Below, one piece after another: positions 24,694 to 32,430 of a stretch of 64,000 nt of DNA. Both the position numbers and the translations under genes were made by a program. How positions within the stretch are numbered: position 1 is the first letter of the stretch; every line of letters begins with the position of its first letter. The notes below the pieces were generated by a model. It was not told the DNA's origin. It ran no database searches and worked only from the letters and a program-made list of their open reading frames with translations. The DNA comes from an uncultured Flavobacteriaceae bacterium (GTDB lineage: Bacteria; Bacteroidota; Bacteroidia; Flavobacteriales; Flavobacteriaceae): the NCBI GenBank assembly GCA_947494825.1, contig CANLWN010000003.1, positions 248,001 to 312,000 of the forward strand, given 5' to 3'.

Positions 24694-25317
24694 TTATTTT
24701 TCCAATTGTTGTTTTTCCGTGATATTGATCTCCAAGGCGGTGTAGTCAAGCGTCCAACCAATGGTCTCCACGATATTCTCAATGAGCAGCACCGCTTCCA
24801 GCGCTTCCCGCTTGGCGGTATCCATAAGGCCGCTCTCTGGAATCTTCTCTTTTATGTGTTGTTTGGCCTCTACGTTCAAGGTGGTAAGATCCTCCGGTGA
24901 GAACGAATTAAAAAGGCCATTTTTGATATCATAAAACTGTAGGTCAGGTTCTATGGACAGGACCTCGGGTTGCGGAAAATTGGTCAGTACGATCGTTTTG
25001 TTGGCCTTATCGGCGTGCATTTGCACTTTTTTTAGGTCATAACCGATGTGCGCCTTGGCATTGATGATCATTAAGGCTTTCTTTTTACTGCTCACCAGGC
25101 TCATAAAGCGTTCCCGGGTATTTTCATAGTGGTAGATCTCGGCAAAATCACCCTCCACCGTTATAAGCTTGCAGACGCGCTTTATTTTGTCCAACAGCAC
25201 CACGGACTGGTGCTGCGTTAGCTCTTTGTTCTTTTTTTGGTGCAACAATGAGAATATCCAGTACATGAGTATGGCGCCTAGGATAAGTCCCAAAAAGACC
25301 TCGATTACACTATCCAT
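24694..25317 (-). CDS. DUF4230 membrane-anchored protein
   Basis: 207 residues. One N-terminal membrane helix (VIEVFLGLILGAILMYWIFSLL), then a DUF4230 domain with ITVEGDFAEIYHYE, KKALMIINAKAHIGYDLKK, FPQPEVLSIEPDLQFYDIKNG and a helical end with AKREALEAVLLIENIVETIGW. The family is widespread and of unknown function. The gene overlaps the DUF4260 gene by 8 bp, so translation is probably coupled. Confidence 0.88.
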   Translation of the reverse strand: MDSVIEVFLGLILGAILMYWIFSLLHQKKNKELTQHQSVVLLDKIKRVCKLITVEGDFAEIYHYENTRERFMSLVSSKKKALMIINAKAHIGYDLKKVQMHADKANKTIVLTNFPQPEVLSIEPDLQFYDIKNGLFNSFSPEDLTTLNVEAKQHIKEKIPESGLMDTAKREALEAVLLIENIVETIGWTLDYTALEINITEKQQLEK

Positions 25318-25666
25318 TGTTTCCTATTTCGCCCAAATGGGTGTACTTAAATCCGTGTTCATATTTTAAGCCGTAACCCAATGCCCTGTCTAGGGAGGCA
25401 TGCGAAAAAAGTACAATTCCAATCAGCTGGCATAAAGGTAAGGAAAGATAGATTCCTCCCAAATAAATAAGTAAGGCCAGCCCCTTATGGTGGAAAAGAT
25501 TGTAGGTAAACGCCCCGGCCCTACTCCCCCAAATATAACCCAACATGCCAAGGTCGGGGCTTAACAACAATACCAAAAACCACCACCAAGCATAGGGCAA
25601 TAGGCTAAAAAGATAGATTCCCAAGGCGAACATAAGGAGTTCCTCCACTCTTAAAAGCGTATTCAT
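25310..25666 (-). CDS. DUF4260 membrane protein
   Basis: 118 residues and mostly hydrophobic, with four helices. The motif SPDLGMLGYIWGSRAGAFTYN and the closing SHASLDRALGYGLKYEHGFKYTHLG are characteristic of DUF4260. Function unknown. It overlaps the upstream cyclase-family gene by 4 bp and DUF4230 by 8 bp, so the three are one operon. Confidence 0.9.
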   Translation of the reverse strand: MNTLLRVEELLMFALGIYLFSLLPYAWWWFLVLLLSPDLGMLGYIWGSRAGAFTYNLFHHKGLALLIYLGGIYLSLPLCQLIGIVLFSHASLDRALGYGLKYEHGFKYTHLGEIGNNG

Positions 25667-26403
25667 TTTTCCAAAATTTTATATAGGACCGGTCTACTGG
25701 GGCTAGCATCGTTTTCAAAGGGTGCAACCTGTAGGTTTAAAAAATAGGTGCCGTCCGTAACCCTGTTGGGAACAAAAACGAACTCTGTAACGGTCGCCTC
25801 CGTCCTAGGCTTGCCTTCCATGTTCCAAAACGCCCTGTGCGCCAGCAAAGCCCCTTTATCTTGCTCCTTGTCTATGGAAGGAAGGTCTACCAAGAGGTGT
25901 TTTACCTCTCGATCGGCCAGAAATTGGGCCGTTTGTTCCAAGAGATAGGGTGGATTGGTATGCGAATATTGTTTGGACAACTTATCCCGTAGATTGGGCA
26001 AGGTACGTATTACCACGGCCTCCCGTTTCCTGTTCCCCAAAGCGTATTGCAGTTGTTTGCGCGATATCACAAAATCGTCCTGATACTTTTCGGGAGCTAT
26101 GGTAATGACTTCGGCAAGAAAGAAAAACTGTCTTAGATACGAGTTTACGGAATGGAATTCCTTGGTAATATGCCCTAAGCATTCGGTATGCGTACCATGG
26201 GCATGTGGATTAAAAGCAATGGTATTGAAATTAGTGGACCCCCCTTCAGAAACCTTACCCACATAGCCTTCCCCGGTATGGGGCCGTATGGTGGGGTGGC
26301 CAATATACCAAGCATTTACGTTGGATGCGTCTCCCCGAATCGGGATGGAAATATCCAAGGGTTTGGACAGGTCTATCTGATGGTTTTTTAGTTTTGCAAT
26401 CAT
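25663..26403 (-). CDS. Cyclase-family (kynurenine formamidase-like) metal hydrolase
   Basis: 246 residues. The metal-binding motif HAHGTHTECLGH (near 70-81) is the family signature HxGTHxDxPxH with E in place of D. LLVDLPSIDKEQDKGALLAHRAFW carries the later conserved residues. The family covers kynurenine formamidase, isatin hydrolase and related amide hydrolases. No kynurenine pathway genes are nearby, so I leave the substrate open. First gene of the run with DUF4260, DUF4230 and Dabb. Confidence 0.82.
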   Translation of the reverse strand: MIAKLKNHQIDLSKPLDISIPIRGDASNVNAWYIGHPTIRPHTGEGYVGKVSEGGSTNFNTIAFNPHAHGTHTECLGHITKEFHSVNSYLRQFFFLAEVITIAPEKYQDDFVISRKQLQYALGNRKREAVVIRTLPNLRDKLSKQYSHTNPPYLLEQTAQFLADREVKHLLVDLPSIDKEQDKGALLAHRAFWNMEGKPRTEATVTEFVFVPNRVTDGTYFLNLQVAPFENDASPSRPVLYKILEK

Positions 26404-26482
26404 GTATGCGGCACCGGTTTCAGTAGGGGTTCCTTTTCACCTCTTAAATCTAACAATTCTTGGATTAATTTGTGAAACAAGT

Positions 26483-27616
26483 TTAGGACAAGTTAAGCAT
26501 AAACAGGTCACTGGCAATTCCGTCGGATAAAAATTTGCCTTTTTTGGATACGCGCAGGCTATCACCTTCAAGCGATAATAGCTGTTCGCCCAAATGTTTG
26601 TCGGCCTGTTGTAAAAGATAGTGTTGGTAGTCTTCGCCAAATTCCGTACGGATTCTTTGTAGGGAAACGCCCCAAACAGTCCTTAATCCGGTCATCACAT
26701 ATTCGTTGTATTTATCCGTACGGGAAAGTACCTCCACCTCCATGGGAAGTACATCATTGGCAAGGGCTTTTAGGTATTTTGGGTTATTGCCAATGTTCCA
26801 GCCCCTGCGCTTCCCGTCAAAAGAATGGGCAGAAGGGCCAATCCCCATATAGGATTTGCCCAGCCAATAGGCCGTATTGTTCTCTGAAAAATAACCCGGC
26901 CTGCCAAAGTTGGAAATCTCATAGGCAATATATCCTTTGGCCTCCAGAATCGTTGTCAATTCCATAAAATGTTCTTGTGCCAGCGCGTCATCCACGGGCG
27001 GCACTACTCCTTTTTGTATGAAATGGGCCAAAGCGGTCTTGGGTTCCACGGTAAGCGCGTAACTAGAAATATGGGGGATATCAAAATATAGGGTCTTGGC
27101 TATATTCTGTTTCCAGCGTGCCAGATCCATGCGGGGAATACCGTAAATAAGGTCAATAGAGATATTTTCAAAGTGTTTGGCAGCTTCCTTAATGCTTTTT
27201 TCGGCTTCCTCGGCCTTATGTGCCCGATTCATCAACCTAAGATCTTCATCAAAAAAGGACTGGACCCCAAGACTTAGACGGTTCACTGCAGAAGCGGCCA
27301 GGGCTTTTATTTTTTCTCTTGAAAGATCGTCCGGATTGGCTTCCAAAGTTATCTCCGGGGTATTTCGGACCGTATAGTTGTCGTAGACCGTTTGTATAAT
27401 TTGCTCTATTTCGCCCGTTTCCAATACTGAGGGCGTTCCCCCACCAAAATAAATGGTTGCTACTTCCCGATCTTTGAATTCATCCTTCCGCAATTCCAAT
27501 TCCCGGAGCAAAGCGGCGACCATGGCCTCTTTCTTTCCCATATTGGTAGAGAAGTGAAAATCACAGTAGTGACAGGCCTGCTTGCAAAAGGGGATATGGA
27601 TGTAGATACCACTCAT
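26483..27616 (-). CDS. hemW: Radical SAM heme chaperone HemW
   Basis: 377 residues. The start IYIHIPFCKQACHYCDF carries the radical SAM CxxxCxxC cluster motif; YFGGGTPSVL and SLGVQSFFDEDLRLMNRAH match HemW. HemW binds heme and inserts it into respiratory enzymes, despite frequent mislabelling as coproporphyrinogen oxidase. I use ATG 27616; eleven extra upstream codons would lie inside the inverted repeat at 27625-27650 and look non-native. The gene lies directly downstream of the interrupted four-helix-bundle cassette. Confidence 0.92.
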   Translation of the reverse strand: MSGIYIHIPFCKQACHYCDFHFSTNMGKKEAMVAALLRELELRKDEFKDREVATIYFGGGTPSVLETGEIEQIIQTVYDNYTVRNTPEITLEANPDDLSREKIKALAASAVNRLSLGVQSFFDEDLRLMNRAHKAEEAEKSIKEAAKHFENISIDLIYGIPRMDLARWKQNIAKTLYFDIPHISSYALTVEPKTALAHFIQKGVVPPVDDALAQEHFMELTTILEAKGYIAYEISNFGRPGYFSENNTAYWLGKSYMGIGPSAHSFDGKRRGWNIGNNPKYLKALANDVLPMEVEVLSRTDKYNEYVMTGLRTVWGVSLQRIRTEFGEDYQHYLLQQADKHLGEQLLSLEGDSLRVSKKGKFLSDGIASDLFMLNLS

Positions 27617-27624
27617 TTCAATTG

Positions 27625-27650
27625 ACAATGAACAATTAGCAATAAACAAT
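27625..27650. repeat. Left 26-bp terminal inverted repeat
   Basis: Exact reverse complement of 28097-28122. It lies 9 bp upstream of the hemW start codon. The pair brackets the four-helix-bundle pseudogene, with about 498 bp end to end. Confidence 0.85.
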
Positions 27651-27672
27651 GACCATATATATAATTTAAGTA

Positions 27673-28053
27673 CTATTTATCTATTCTGGTAGTCTTTAGG
27701 ATTGAAAACATAATCCTTGATAATTCATCCGCATCAAGAATCAATTTATCCGCTTTATTTGTTGCTATATAGCTTGAATCCTTTAGTAGGTTTAACCAGT
27801 ATTTTGTTTCCAAGCTCTACTTATAGGCAACAGAAATCTTTGAAGAAAAGTCTGCTTTTGAAATTGCCCCGTTCGCTTCGGACACATTGGCGCCAATAGA
27901 TGTTCCGGAACGCAGTAGTTGCTTTGACAAGGTATACTCCTTCTCTTTTAGCATCAACTCCTTGTACAAGGCCACAATTTGTAATGCGAAAGCATATGAT
28001 TTTTCATAAAGTGGATTATTCCCCATGCCATTCACAACAATGCTCCCGATCAC
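27673..28053 (-). pseudogene. Four-helix-bundle (23S rRNA IVS-type) gene with in-frame stop
   Basis: The first 78 codons give a typical four-helix-bundle protein (KSYAFALQIVALYKELMLKE, then LSKQLLRSGTSIGANVSEAN). A TAG follows at 27817-27819. The same frame then continues with SLETKYWLNLLKDSSYI and LSRIMFSILKTTRIDK to a normal stop at 27673-27675, which is exactly the missing half of the family. One G-to-T change (GAG to TAG) would explain it. Total length of about 126 codons matches intact relatives. The start is probably the ATG near 28026. The gene sits between perfect 26-bp inverted repeats. Confidence 0.85.
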
Positions 28054-28073
28054 ACATTGTCAATTATTAATTA

Positions 28074-28130
28074 CTACTGTTTATTGTTTATTGTTTATTG
28101 TTTATTGCTAATTGTTCATTGTTTATTGAC
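28074..28130. repeat. Tandem GTTTATT heptamers with right 26-bp inverted repeat
   Basis: Four tandem GTTTATT units run into the right inverted repeat (28097-28122), the exact reverse complement of 27625-27650. The right repeat overlaps the 3' end of ruvC and supplies its last codons and stop. Confidence 0.8.
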
Positions 28131-28673
28131 CTTTCCTTCATTTTGTTTCACGAAAGCGGCCCAGCCCGAATACGATTTGCCCACCTCTATTCTGCCTTCA
28201 TTATAAAAATGACACACCGCTGCGGCCAGTCCGTCCGTGCTGTCCAGGTTTTTCGGCAGTGTTTTTAGGCCCAGGGTGCTCTGCAACATCTTTGCTACCT
28301 GTTCCTTGCTGGCATTTCCGTTTCCGGTAATGGCCATTTTAATTTTTTTGGGCAGGTATTCGGTTATCGGAATCTGTCTGGAGAGTCCGGCGGCCATAGC
28401 GACCCCCTGTGCGCGACCCAGTTTTAGCATAGACTGCACGTTTTTACCATAAAAGGGAGCCTCGATAGCAATTTCATCGGGATGGTAAGTGTCTATCAGT
28501 TCCAAGGTACGTTCAAAAATAAGTTTCAGTTTGGTATAGGGGTCATTATATTTTTTCAGCAGCAGTTCGTTCATTTGGATAAACTGCATCTGTTTATGGA
28601 CCACCTTGATGATTCCGAAGCCCATGATACTGGTTCCGGGATCTATCCCCAAAATGATTTTTTCGTTGGCCAA
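28116..28673 (-). CDS. ruvC: Crossover junction endodeoxyribonuclease RuvC
   Basis: 185 residues. Acidic catalytic residues are in the expected places: GIDPGTSIMGFG (Asp near 10), IAIEAPFYGKNVQSMLKLGRAQG (Glu near 70) and the late LDSTDGLAAAVCH. RuvC cuts Holliday junctions with RuvAB during recombination. The final residues N-K-Q and the stop come from the 26-bp inverted repeat, so the native C-terminus was probably altered when the neighbouring cassette arrived. This tail lies beyond the catalytic fold, so activity should be retained. Confidence 0.95.
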   Translation of the reverse strand: MANEKIILGIDPGTSIMGFGIIKVVHKQMQFIQMNELLLKKYNDPYTKLKLIFERTLELIDTYHPDEIAIEAPFYGKNVQSMLKLGRAQGVAMAAGLSRQIPITEYLPKKIKMAITGNGNASKEQVAKMLQSTLGLKTLPKNLDSTDGLAAAVCHFYNEGRIEVGKSYSGWAAFVKQNEGKVNKQ

Positions 28674-28685
28674 AAGGAATAATTT

Positions 28686-29162
28686 TTATTCGGTATTCAA
28701 TACAATGGGTATCCTAAACTTGGCACTGACCGGGATACCCCTTTTTAGCGCGGGTGCTACCCGTGGCAAACTTTTAAGGCTCTGTGTGATAACCCCGTCA
28801 AACTCTGGCATTTCCGTCTCAATGGCATCGTCTTTTTCTATATCCAGCACGGATATCAGACCGTCCTGGTCCATCATAAAATCCACATAAACGGTATCGT
28901 TCACATTGGTGTCCAAAACAAAATCGAACTCCTGCAAAGTCATGGAAAAATGCATGAGCAAGGTGGCTTCAAAACAGTTTTTCTGATCCCCCTTGGAAGC
29001 CAGTTCGTCGCAGTCACTGAACAGTGGATATTGATCCACTTCATTCCAGTTAATGTTCTGCATTTCCTCCTCCACCATTTTTTGGGTTTTGGCCTCCTTG
29101 GAAGCAAACCAATCGCAAGCGGTGAGGAAACAGAGCAGTCCTAAAATGCACAGCTTCCGCAT
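28686..29162 (-). CDS. Lipoprotein with TonB C-terminal-like domain
   Basis: 158 residues. Lipoprotein signal with lipobox LTAC. The second half has the TonB_C-like pattern: VYVDFMMDQDGLISVLDIEKD, a helix VITQSLKSLPRVAPALKRG, then IPVSAKFRIPIVL. Without a membrane-spanning energy-transducing N-terminus it cannot act as TonB itself, and the role is unknown. It is 12 bp ahead of ruvC and probably co-transcribed. Confidence 0.7.
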   Translation of the reverse strand: MRKLCILGLLCFLTACDWFASKEAKTQKMVEEEMQNINWNEVDQYPLFSDCDELASKGDQKNCFEATLLMHFSMTLQEFDFVLDTNVNDTVYVDFMMDQDGLISVLDIEKDDAIETEMPEFDGVITQSLKSLPRVAPALKRGIPVSAKFRIPIVLNTE

Positions 29163-29286
29163 AAGGTTAAATTCTTTGCGGGAAATTACGATTTTTTAGG
29201 CAATTAGCGCAGGTAGAAATACAATTGAATACAAAAGAAAAACTGTAACAAATCTGCCGTATCTTCGTCAAACAGGAAATACAAAA

Positions 29287-29802
29287 ATGGACATCACCTT
29301 ACTTCTTCTCGGCTTTATTTTGATGCTTATTGGCATTCTGGGAAGTTTTCTGCCCGTTTTACCTGGGCCTCCCGTAAGTTGGGTGGGCCTGCTGCTCCTG
29401 TATCTTACCAAAGCCGTTCCAGACGATTGGTGGGTTCTGGGCATCACCTTGGTCATAGCCCTGGCGGTCTTTGCCTTGGATTACATTATTCCGGCTGTGG
29501 GCACCAAAAAATTTGGAGGCAGCAGGGCGGGCATGATCGGAACCACGGTTGGGCTCTTGGTAGCCCTGTTTTTTCCCATCTTGGGCATTTTCGGAATCGT
29601 AGTATGGCCCTTTGTAGGTGCGCTAGTGGGGGAATTGATCAATAAGGCCGATAATGCCACGGCCCTAAAGGCGGCCTTTGGTTCCTTTATCGGTTTTCTT
29701 ACTGGGACTTTTTTGAAATTTGTGGTCACTGTGGTCTATATGGGATTGTTCATCTCCACTGCCTGGGACTATAAAGGGGCTTTGTTTCCCTTTTTTGATT
29801 GA
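29287..29802 (+). CDS. DUF456 membrane protein
   Basis: 171 residues of mostly hydrophobic, glycine-rich sequence: GSFLPVLPGPPVSWVGLLLL, then YIIPAVGTKKFGGSRAGMIG, typical of DUF456. Function unknown. It reads away from the TonB_C-like lipoprotein gene across a 124-bp divergent spacer that contains TATCTTCG (29259-29266), a likely -7 element. Confidence 0.9.
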   Translation: MDITLLLLGFILMLIGILGSFLPVLPGPPVSWVGLLLLYLTKAVPDDWWVLGITLVIALAVFALDYIIPAVGTKKFGGSRAGMIGTTVGLLVALFFPILGIFGIVVWPFVGALVGELINKADNATALKAAFGSFIGFLTGTFLKFVVTVVYMGLFISTAWDYKGALFPFFD

Positions 29803-29825
29803 TGCTTATGGCCTAAACAAATAAT

Positions 29826-30842
29826 ATGGGTATACAAAGATTAATTAGAAGTGAGCTGCTGATTTACGGATTGCCCCTGTTTGTCATTCTGTCTTCTGTC
29901 TTTCTGGCCCTAAGTCCCTTAACACAAGCGCATCCAGACTTGGCCATTGCCGTACTGTACGATCTGACCTTGACCGCTCCGTTGGTTTATTTTCTTTTGA
30001 TCCGCAAACGAAAAATTTCAAAGCTTACCGTGGTCCCCGTTTTTATATTGGGCGTTGTTATTGCCACTTTTCTGCTACCGGAAAACGTTCAGTTGCATTT
30101 AAGTTTTATAAAAGCCTATGTTGCCCCAATAGTGGAGTTAGTGGTGCTTTCCATTCTGATTCGTAAAATCTATACGGGTGTAAAAACCTTTAAATCCAAC
30201 GCAAAACCCGCTTCCGATTTTTACATCACCAGTAGGGCAAGTGCTCAGGAATTGTTCGGAAAATCCAAACTTTCCGTCTTCCTTTCTTCAGAAATTGCGA
30301 TGTTGTACTACGCACTATTCTCATGGAAAAAGAAAAAACGCCGGGCCAACGAGTTTACCAATTATAAGGACACCGGAAGCATTCCACTGGCAGGCGGGCT
30401 AATCATGGTGGCCTTAATAGAGACCTTTGCCTTGCACCTTCTCTTGATGAGATGGAGCACTATTGCGGCCTGGGTTTTAACAGGGATTAGTCTCTATTCC
30501 GTTTTGTTGATTTTTGGTCATATTAGAGCGTTGACCAAGAGGCTTTCTGTTTTGACCGATACCGAACTTATCCTAAAAAACGGACTCATTGCGGATATAT
30601 GTATTCCTTTGGGTGAAATCAGTAAAGTGGAATTATGTGCGACGGAGGTGCAATCAAAACATTTAAAAATCGGTACGCTCGGACTGTCCAAAACGAGTAG
30701 GGACCACAATGTTGCCCTGCATTTTAAAACACCCCAGACCATTGAAAAATTCTATGGTTTTACTGAGGAATGCCATGTTTTGGTGCTACATATTGATGAT
30801 AAGAACAATTTTGTAGATCGTATTGACCAAATCATTGATTGA
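29826..30842 (+). CDS. Membrane protein of unknown function
   Basis: 338 residues. About seven hydrophobic helices: four before residue 110, two near 190-235 (IPLAGGLIMVALIETFALHLLLM, AAWVLTGISLYSVLLIFGHI) and a soluble C-terminal domain of about 90 residues with alternating strands (TELILKNGLIADICIPLGEISKVEL, VALHFKTP) resembling a PH-like barrel. I do not recognise the family. It follows DUF456 by 23 bp and is convergent with the nitroreductase gene, directly abutting it. Confidence 0.7.
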   Translation: MGIQRLIRSELLIYGLPLFVILSSVFLALSPLTQAHPDLAIAVLYDLTLTAPLVYFLLIRKRKISKLTVVPVFILGVVIATFLLPENVQLHLSFIKAYVAPIVELVVLSILIRKIYTGVKTFKSNAKPASDFYITSRASAQELFGKSKLSVFLSSEIAMLYYALFSWKKKKRRANEFTNYKDTGSIPLAGGLIMVALIETFALHLLLMRWSTIAAWVLTGISLYSVLLIFGHIRALTKRLSVLTDTELILKNGLIADICIPLGEISKVELCATEVQSKHLKIGTLGLSKTSRDHNVALHFKTPQTIEKFYGFTEECHVLVLHIDDKNNFVDRIDQIID

Positions 30843-31397
30843 TTAATCCAACCACACTGTTTTTTCTGCAATGGACGTTCGATCCCCAGCCGGGATTTCC
30901 TCCTCGTAATGGCCCATATAGAAAAAGCCCAAACACCTTTCCCCGGCATGCAGGTCAAAGAACCCGTCCATATACACAATGAGTCCGGGCGAGCTCCAAT
31001 AACACCCTATGCCCAGTTCGGTGCAGCATAGCCACATATTCTGCACCGCCATGGCCACCGCCGCAATCTCCTCCCATTCCGGTAGGCTTTCCATGGGGTC
31101 ACGCTGCATGCAAATGGCAATGATCGCCCCCGCTCGCATTGGGTTTTCCTTTAATTTTTTGATTTTGAACGCCTTGGGACGGGCCTCCACCTCCTGATAT
31201 TTTTCGGCCAAAAACAGTCCCAGTCTTTCCTTGGCACCGCCCTGAAGCACCTTAAAGCGCCAAGGTTCGGTTTTTTTATGGGTGGGGGCCCAATTGGCCG
31301 CCTCCAAAACCTGTTCTATATGCTCCTTCCGTACAGGTTTCCCATTGTATTGGGCCGGGAATACCGAACGCCTGTCTTTTATCAAATCGAAAACCAT
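30843..31397 (-). CDS. Nitroreductase-family FMN oxidoreductase
   Basis: 184 residues. The start IKDRRSVFPAQYNGKPV, ANWAPTHKKTEPWRF and IAAVAMAVQNMWLCCTELGIGCYWSSP are standard for the NfsB/YdjA-like nitroreductase fold, a dimeric FMN enzyme using NAD(P)H. The substrate cannot be read from the sequence. Transcribed alone on the minus strand. Confidence 0.9.
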   Translation of the reverse strand: MVFDLIKDRRSVFPAQYNGKPVRKEHIEQVLEAANWAPTHKKTEPWRFKVLQGGAKERLGLFLAEKYQEVEARPKAFKIKKLKENPMRAGAIIAICMQRDPMESLPEWEEIAAVAMAVQNMWLCCTELGIGCYWSSPGLIVYMDGFFDLHAGERCLGFFYMGHYEEEIPAGDRTSIAEKTVWLD

Positions 31398-31450
31398 TCC
31401 TTGTAGCTTTTGATCTTCAAAGGTAGGCCATGAATCACTATTATGCCAGT

Positions 31451-32350
31451 CTAACTTATGTCCTTACCGTTTAACAACAAATCGATCCCGTGCCGAAGGG
31501 CCGGGTTTCGATTGTCCTCCTTCCAGATAACGGATAAGATTGCTTTTTGTGGAACCTGTTTTATTTCGATAAATTTTACGTCCATTTGAAAACCGTATTG
31601 CAGGGATGTGGGTACAATGGCAATGCCCAGTTTGTTTTCCACCAGCTTAAAAATGGTCTGCGCATGAACCGATTTATGGGACACCTTTGGGCTAAATCCG
31701 GCATTTTCACAAATACTCATTATAGTATCAAAATACAGGGGACTGTAGTCCGGTGAAAACAGGATGAAATCTTCCTTGGCCAGCTGATGCATTCCCTTAA
31801 AATTTTTGGCATCCGTGGAATGTTCCTTGGGTAGGACCAAGGAAAAGCTATCCTCAAAAACCGGTTTTATATGAATGCCCTTGGGTGCCCTGGCCAAACG
31901 CACAAATCCCATATCAAGGCGGTCCTTTAAGATCGCTTGTATCTGCGCGTTGTTGGACAGCTCTTCCAAACTGGTTTTGATTGCGGGAAAACCCTTTTTC
32001 AGTTTTAGCAACAGTTCAGGGATTACGTTCTGCATGGCCGATCCCAAAAAACCGATGCGGATTTCCCCAAAATTCCCCTCGTGGATCCGCTTCAGCTGTT
32101 TCTTGGTAAGCTCCAGATGGTTCAAAAGAAATTCCATTTCCCCCTTGAGATAGCTTCCGGCCGCGGTTAATGCCACTTTCTTTTTGCTCCGGACAAACAG
32201 AGGAGCATCCAAAATTTCCTCCATTTGTTTTATTTGCCGGCTTAGGCCCGGTTGGGAGATGTACAAATTTTCCGCTGCTTTTCTAAAATGTAACTCCTCG
32301 GCCACCGCCAAAAAGTATTTAAAATGTCGTAACTCCAATTGATAACTCAT
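31451..32350 (-). CDS. LysR-family regulator, probable hut regulator
   Basis: 299 residues. N-terminal winged HTH (LRHFKYFLAVAEELHFRKAAENLYISQPGLSRQ within 6-45) and an effector domain from about 90 (IRIGFLGSAMQNVIPELL). The LysR family binds a small ligand and acts on a divergent promoter. It is divergent from hutH across 80 bp that contains an 11-bp inverted repeat and a 14-bp palindrome, so it is the likely regulator of the hut operon. This differs from the HutC (GntR) and HutP controls known in other phyla. Confidence 0.9.
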   Translation of the reverse strand: MSYQLELRHFKYFLAVAEELHFRKAAENLYISQPGLSRQIKQMEEILDAPLFVRSKKKVALTAAGSYLKGEMEFLLNHLELTKKQLKRIHEGNFGEIRIGFLGSAMQNVIPELLLKLKKGFPAIKTSLEELSNNAQIQAILKDRLDMGFVRLARAPKGIHIKPVFEDSFSLVLPKEHSTDAKNFKGMHQLAKEDFILFSPDYSPLYFDTIMSICENAGFSPKVSHKSVHAQTIFKLVENKLGIAIVPTSLQYGFQMDVKFIEIKQVPQKAILSVIWKEDNRNPALRHGIDLLLNGKDIS

Positions 32351-32352
32351 AG

Positions 32353-32409
32353 TTATTGATTATTGCAATAATTGGTATTTTCAATTATCAAACATAATCA
32401 ATAATTTTA
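32353..32409. promoter_or_regulatory. Operator-promoter region between LysR gene and hutH
   Basis: Contains the inverted repeat TTATTGATTAT (32353-32363) / ATAATCAATAA (32394-32404) and the perfect palindrome ATTATTGCAATAAT (32359-32372). TAATTTTA at 32402-32409 is a near-consensus -7 element for hutH and overlaps the right arm. Confidence 0.6.
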
Positions 32410-32430
32410 GGGGATACAAATGGTTGGCCT

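Noticed and set aside
28074-28130. Short tandem repeats that could be read as a CRISPR array
   Set aside because: The units are seven bases (GTTTATT) without spacers, and no cas gene is present; they belong to the end of the four-helix-bundle cassette.
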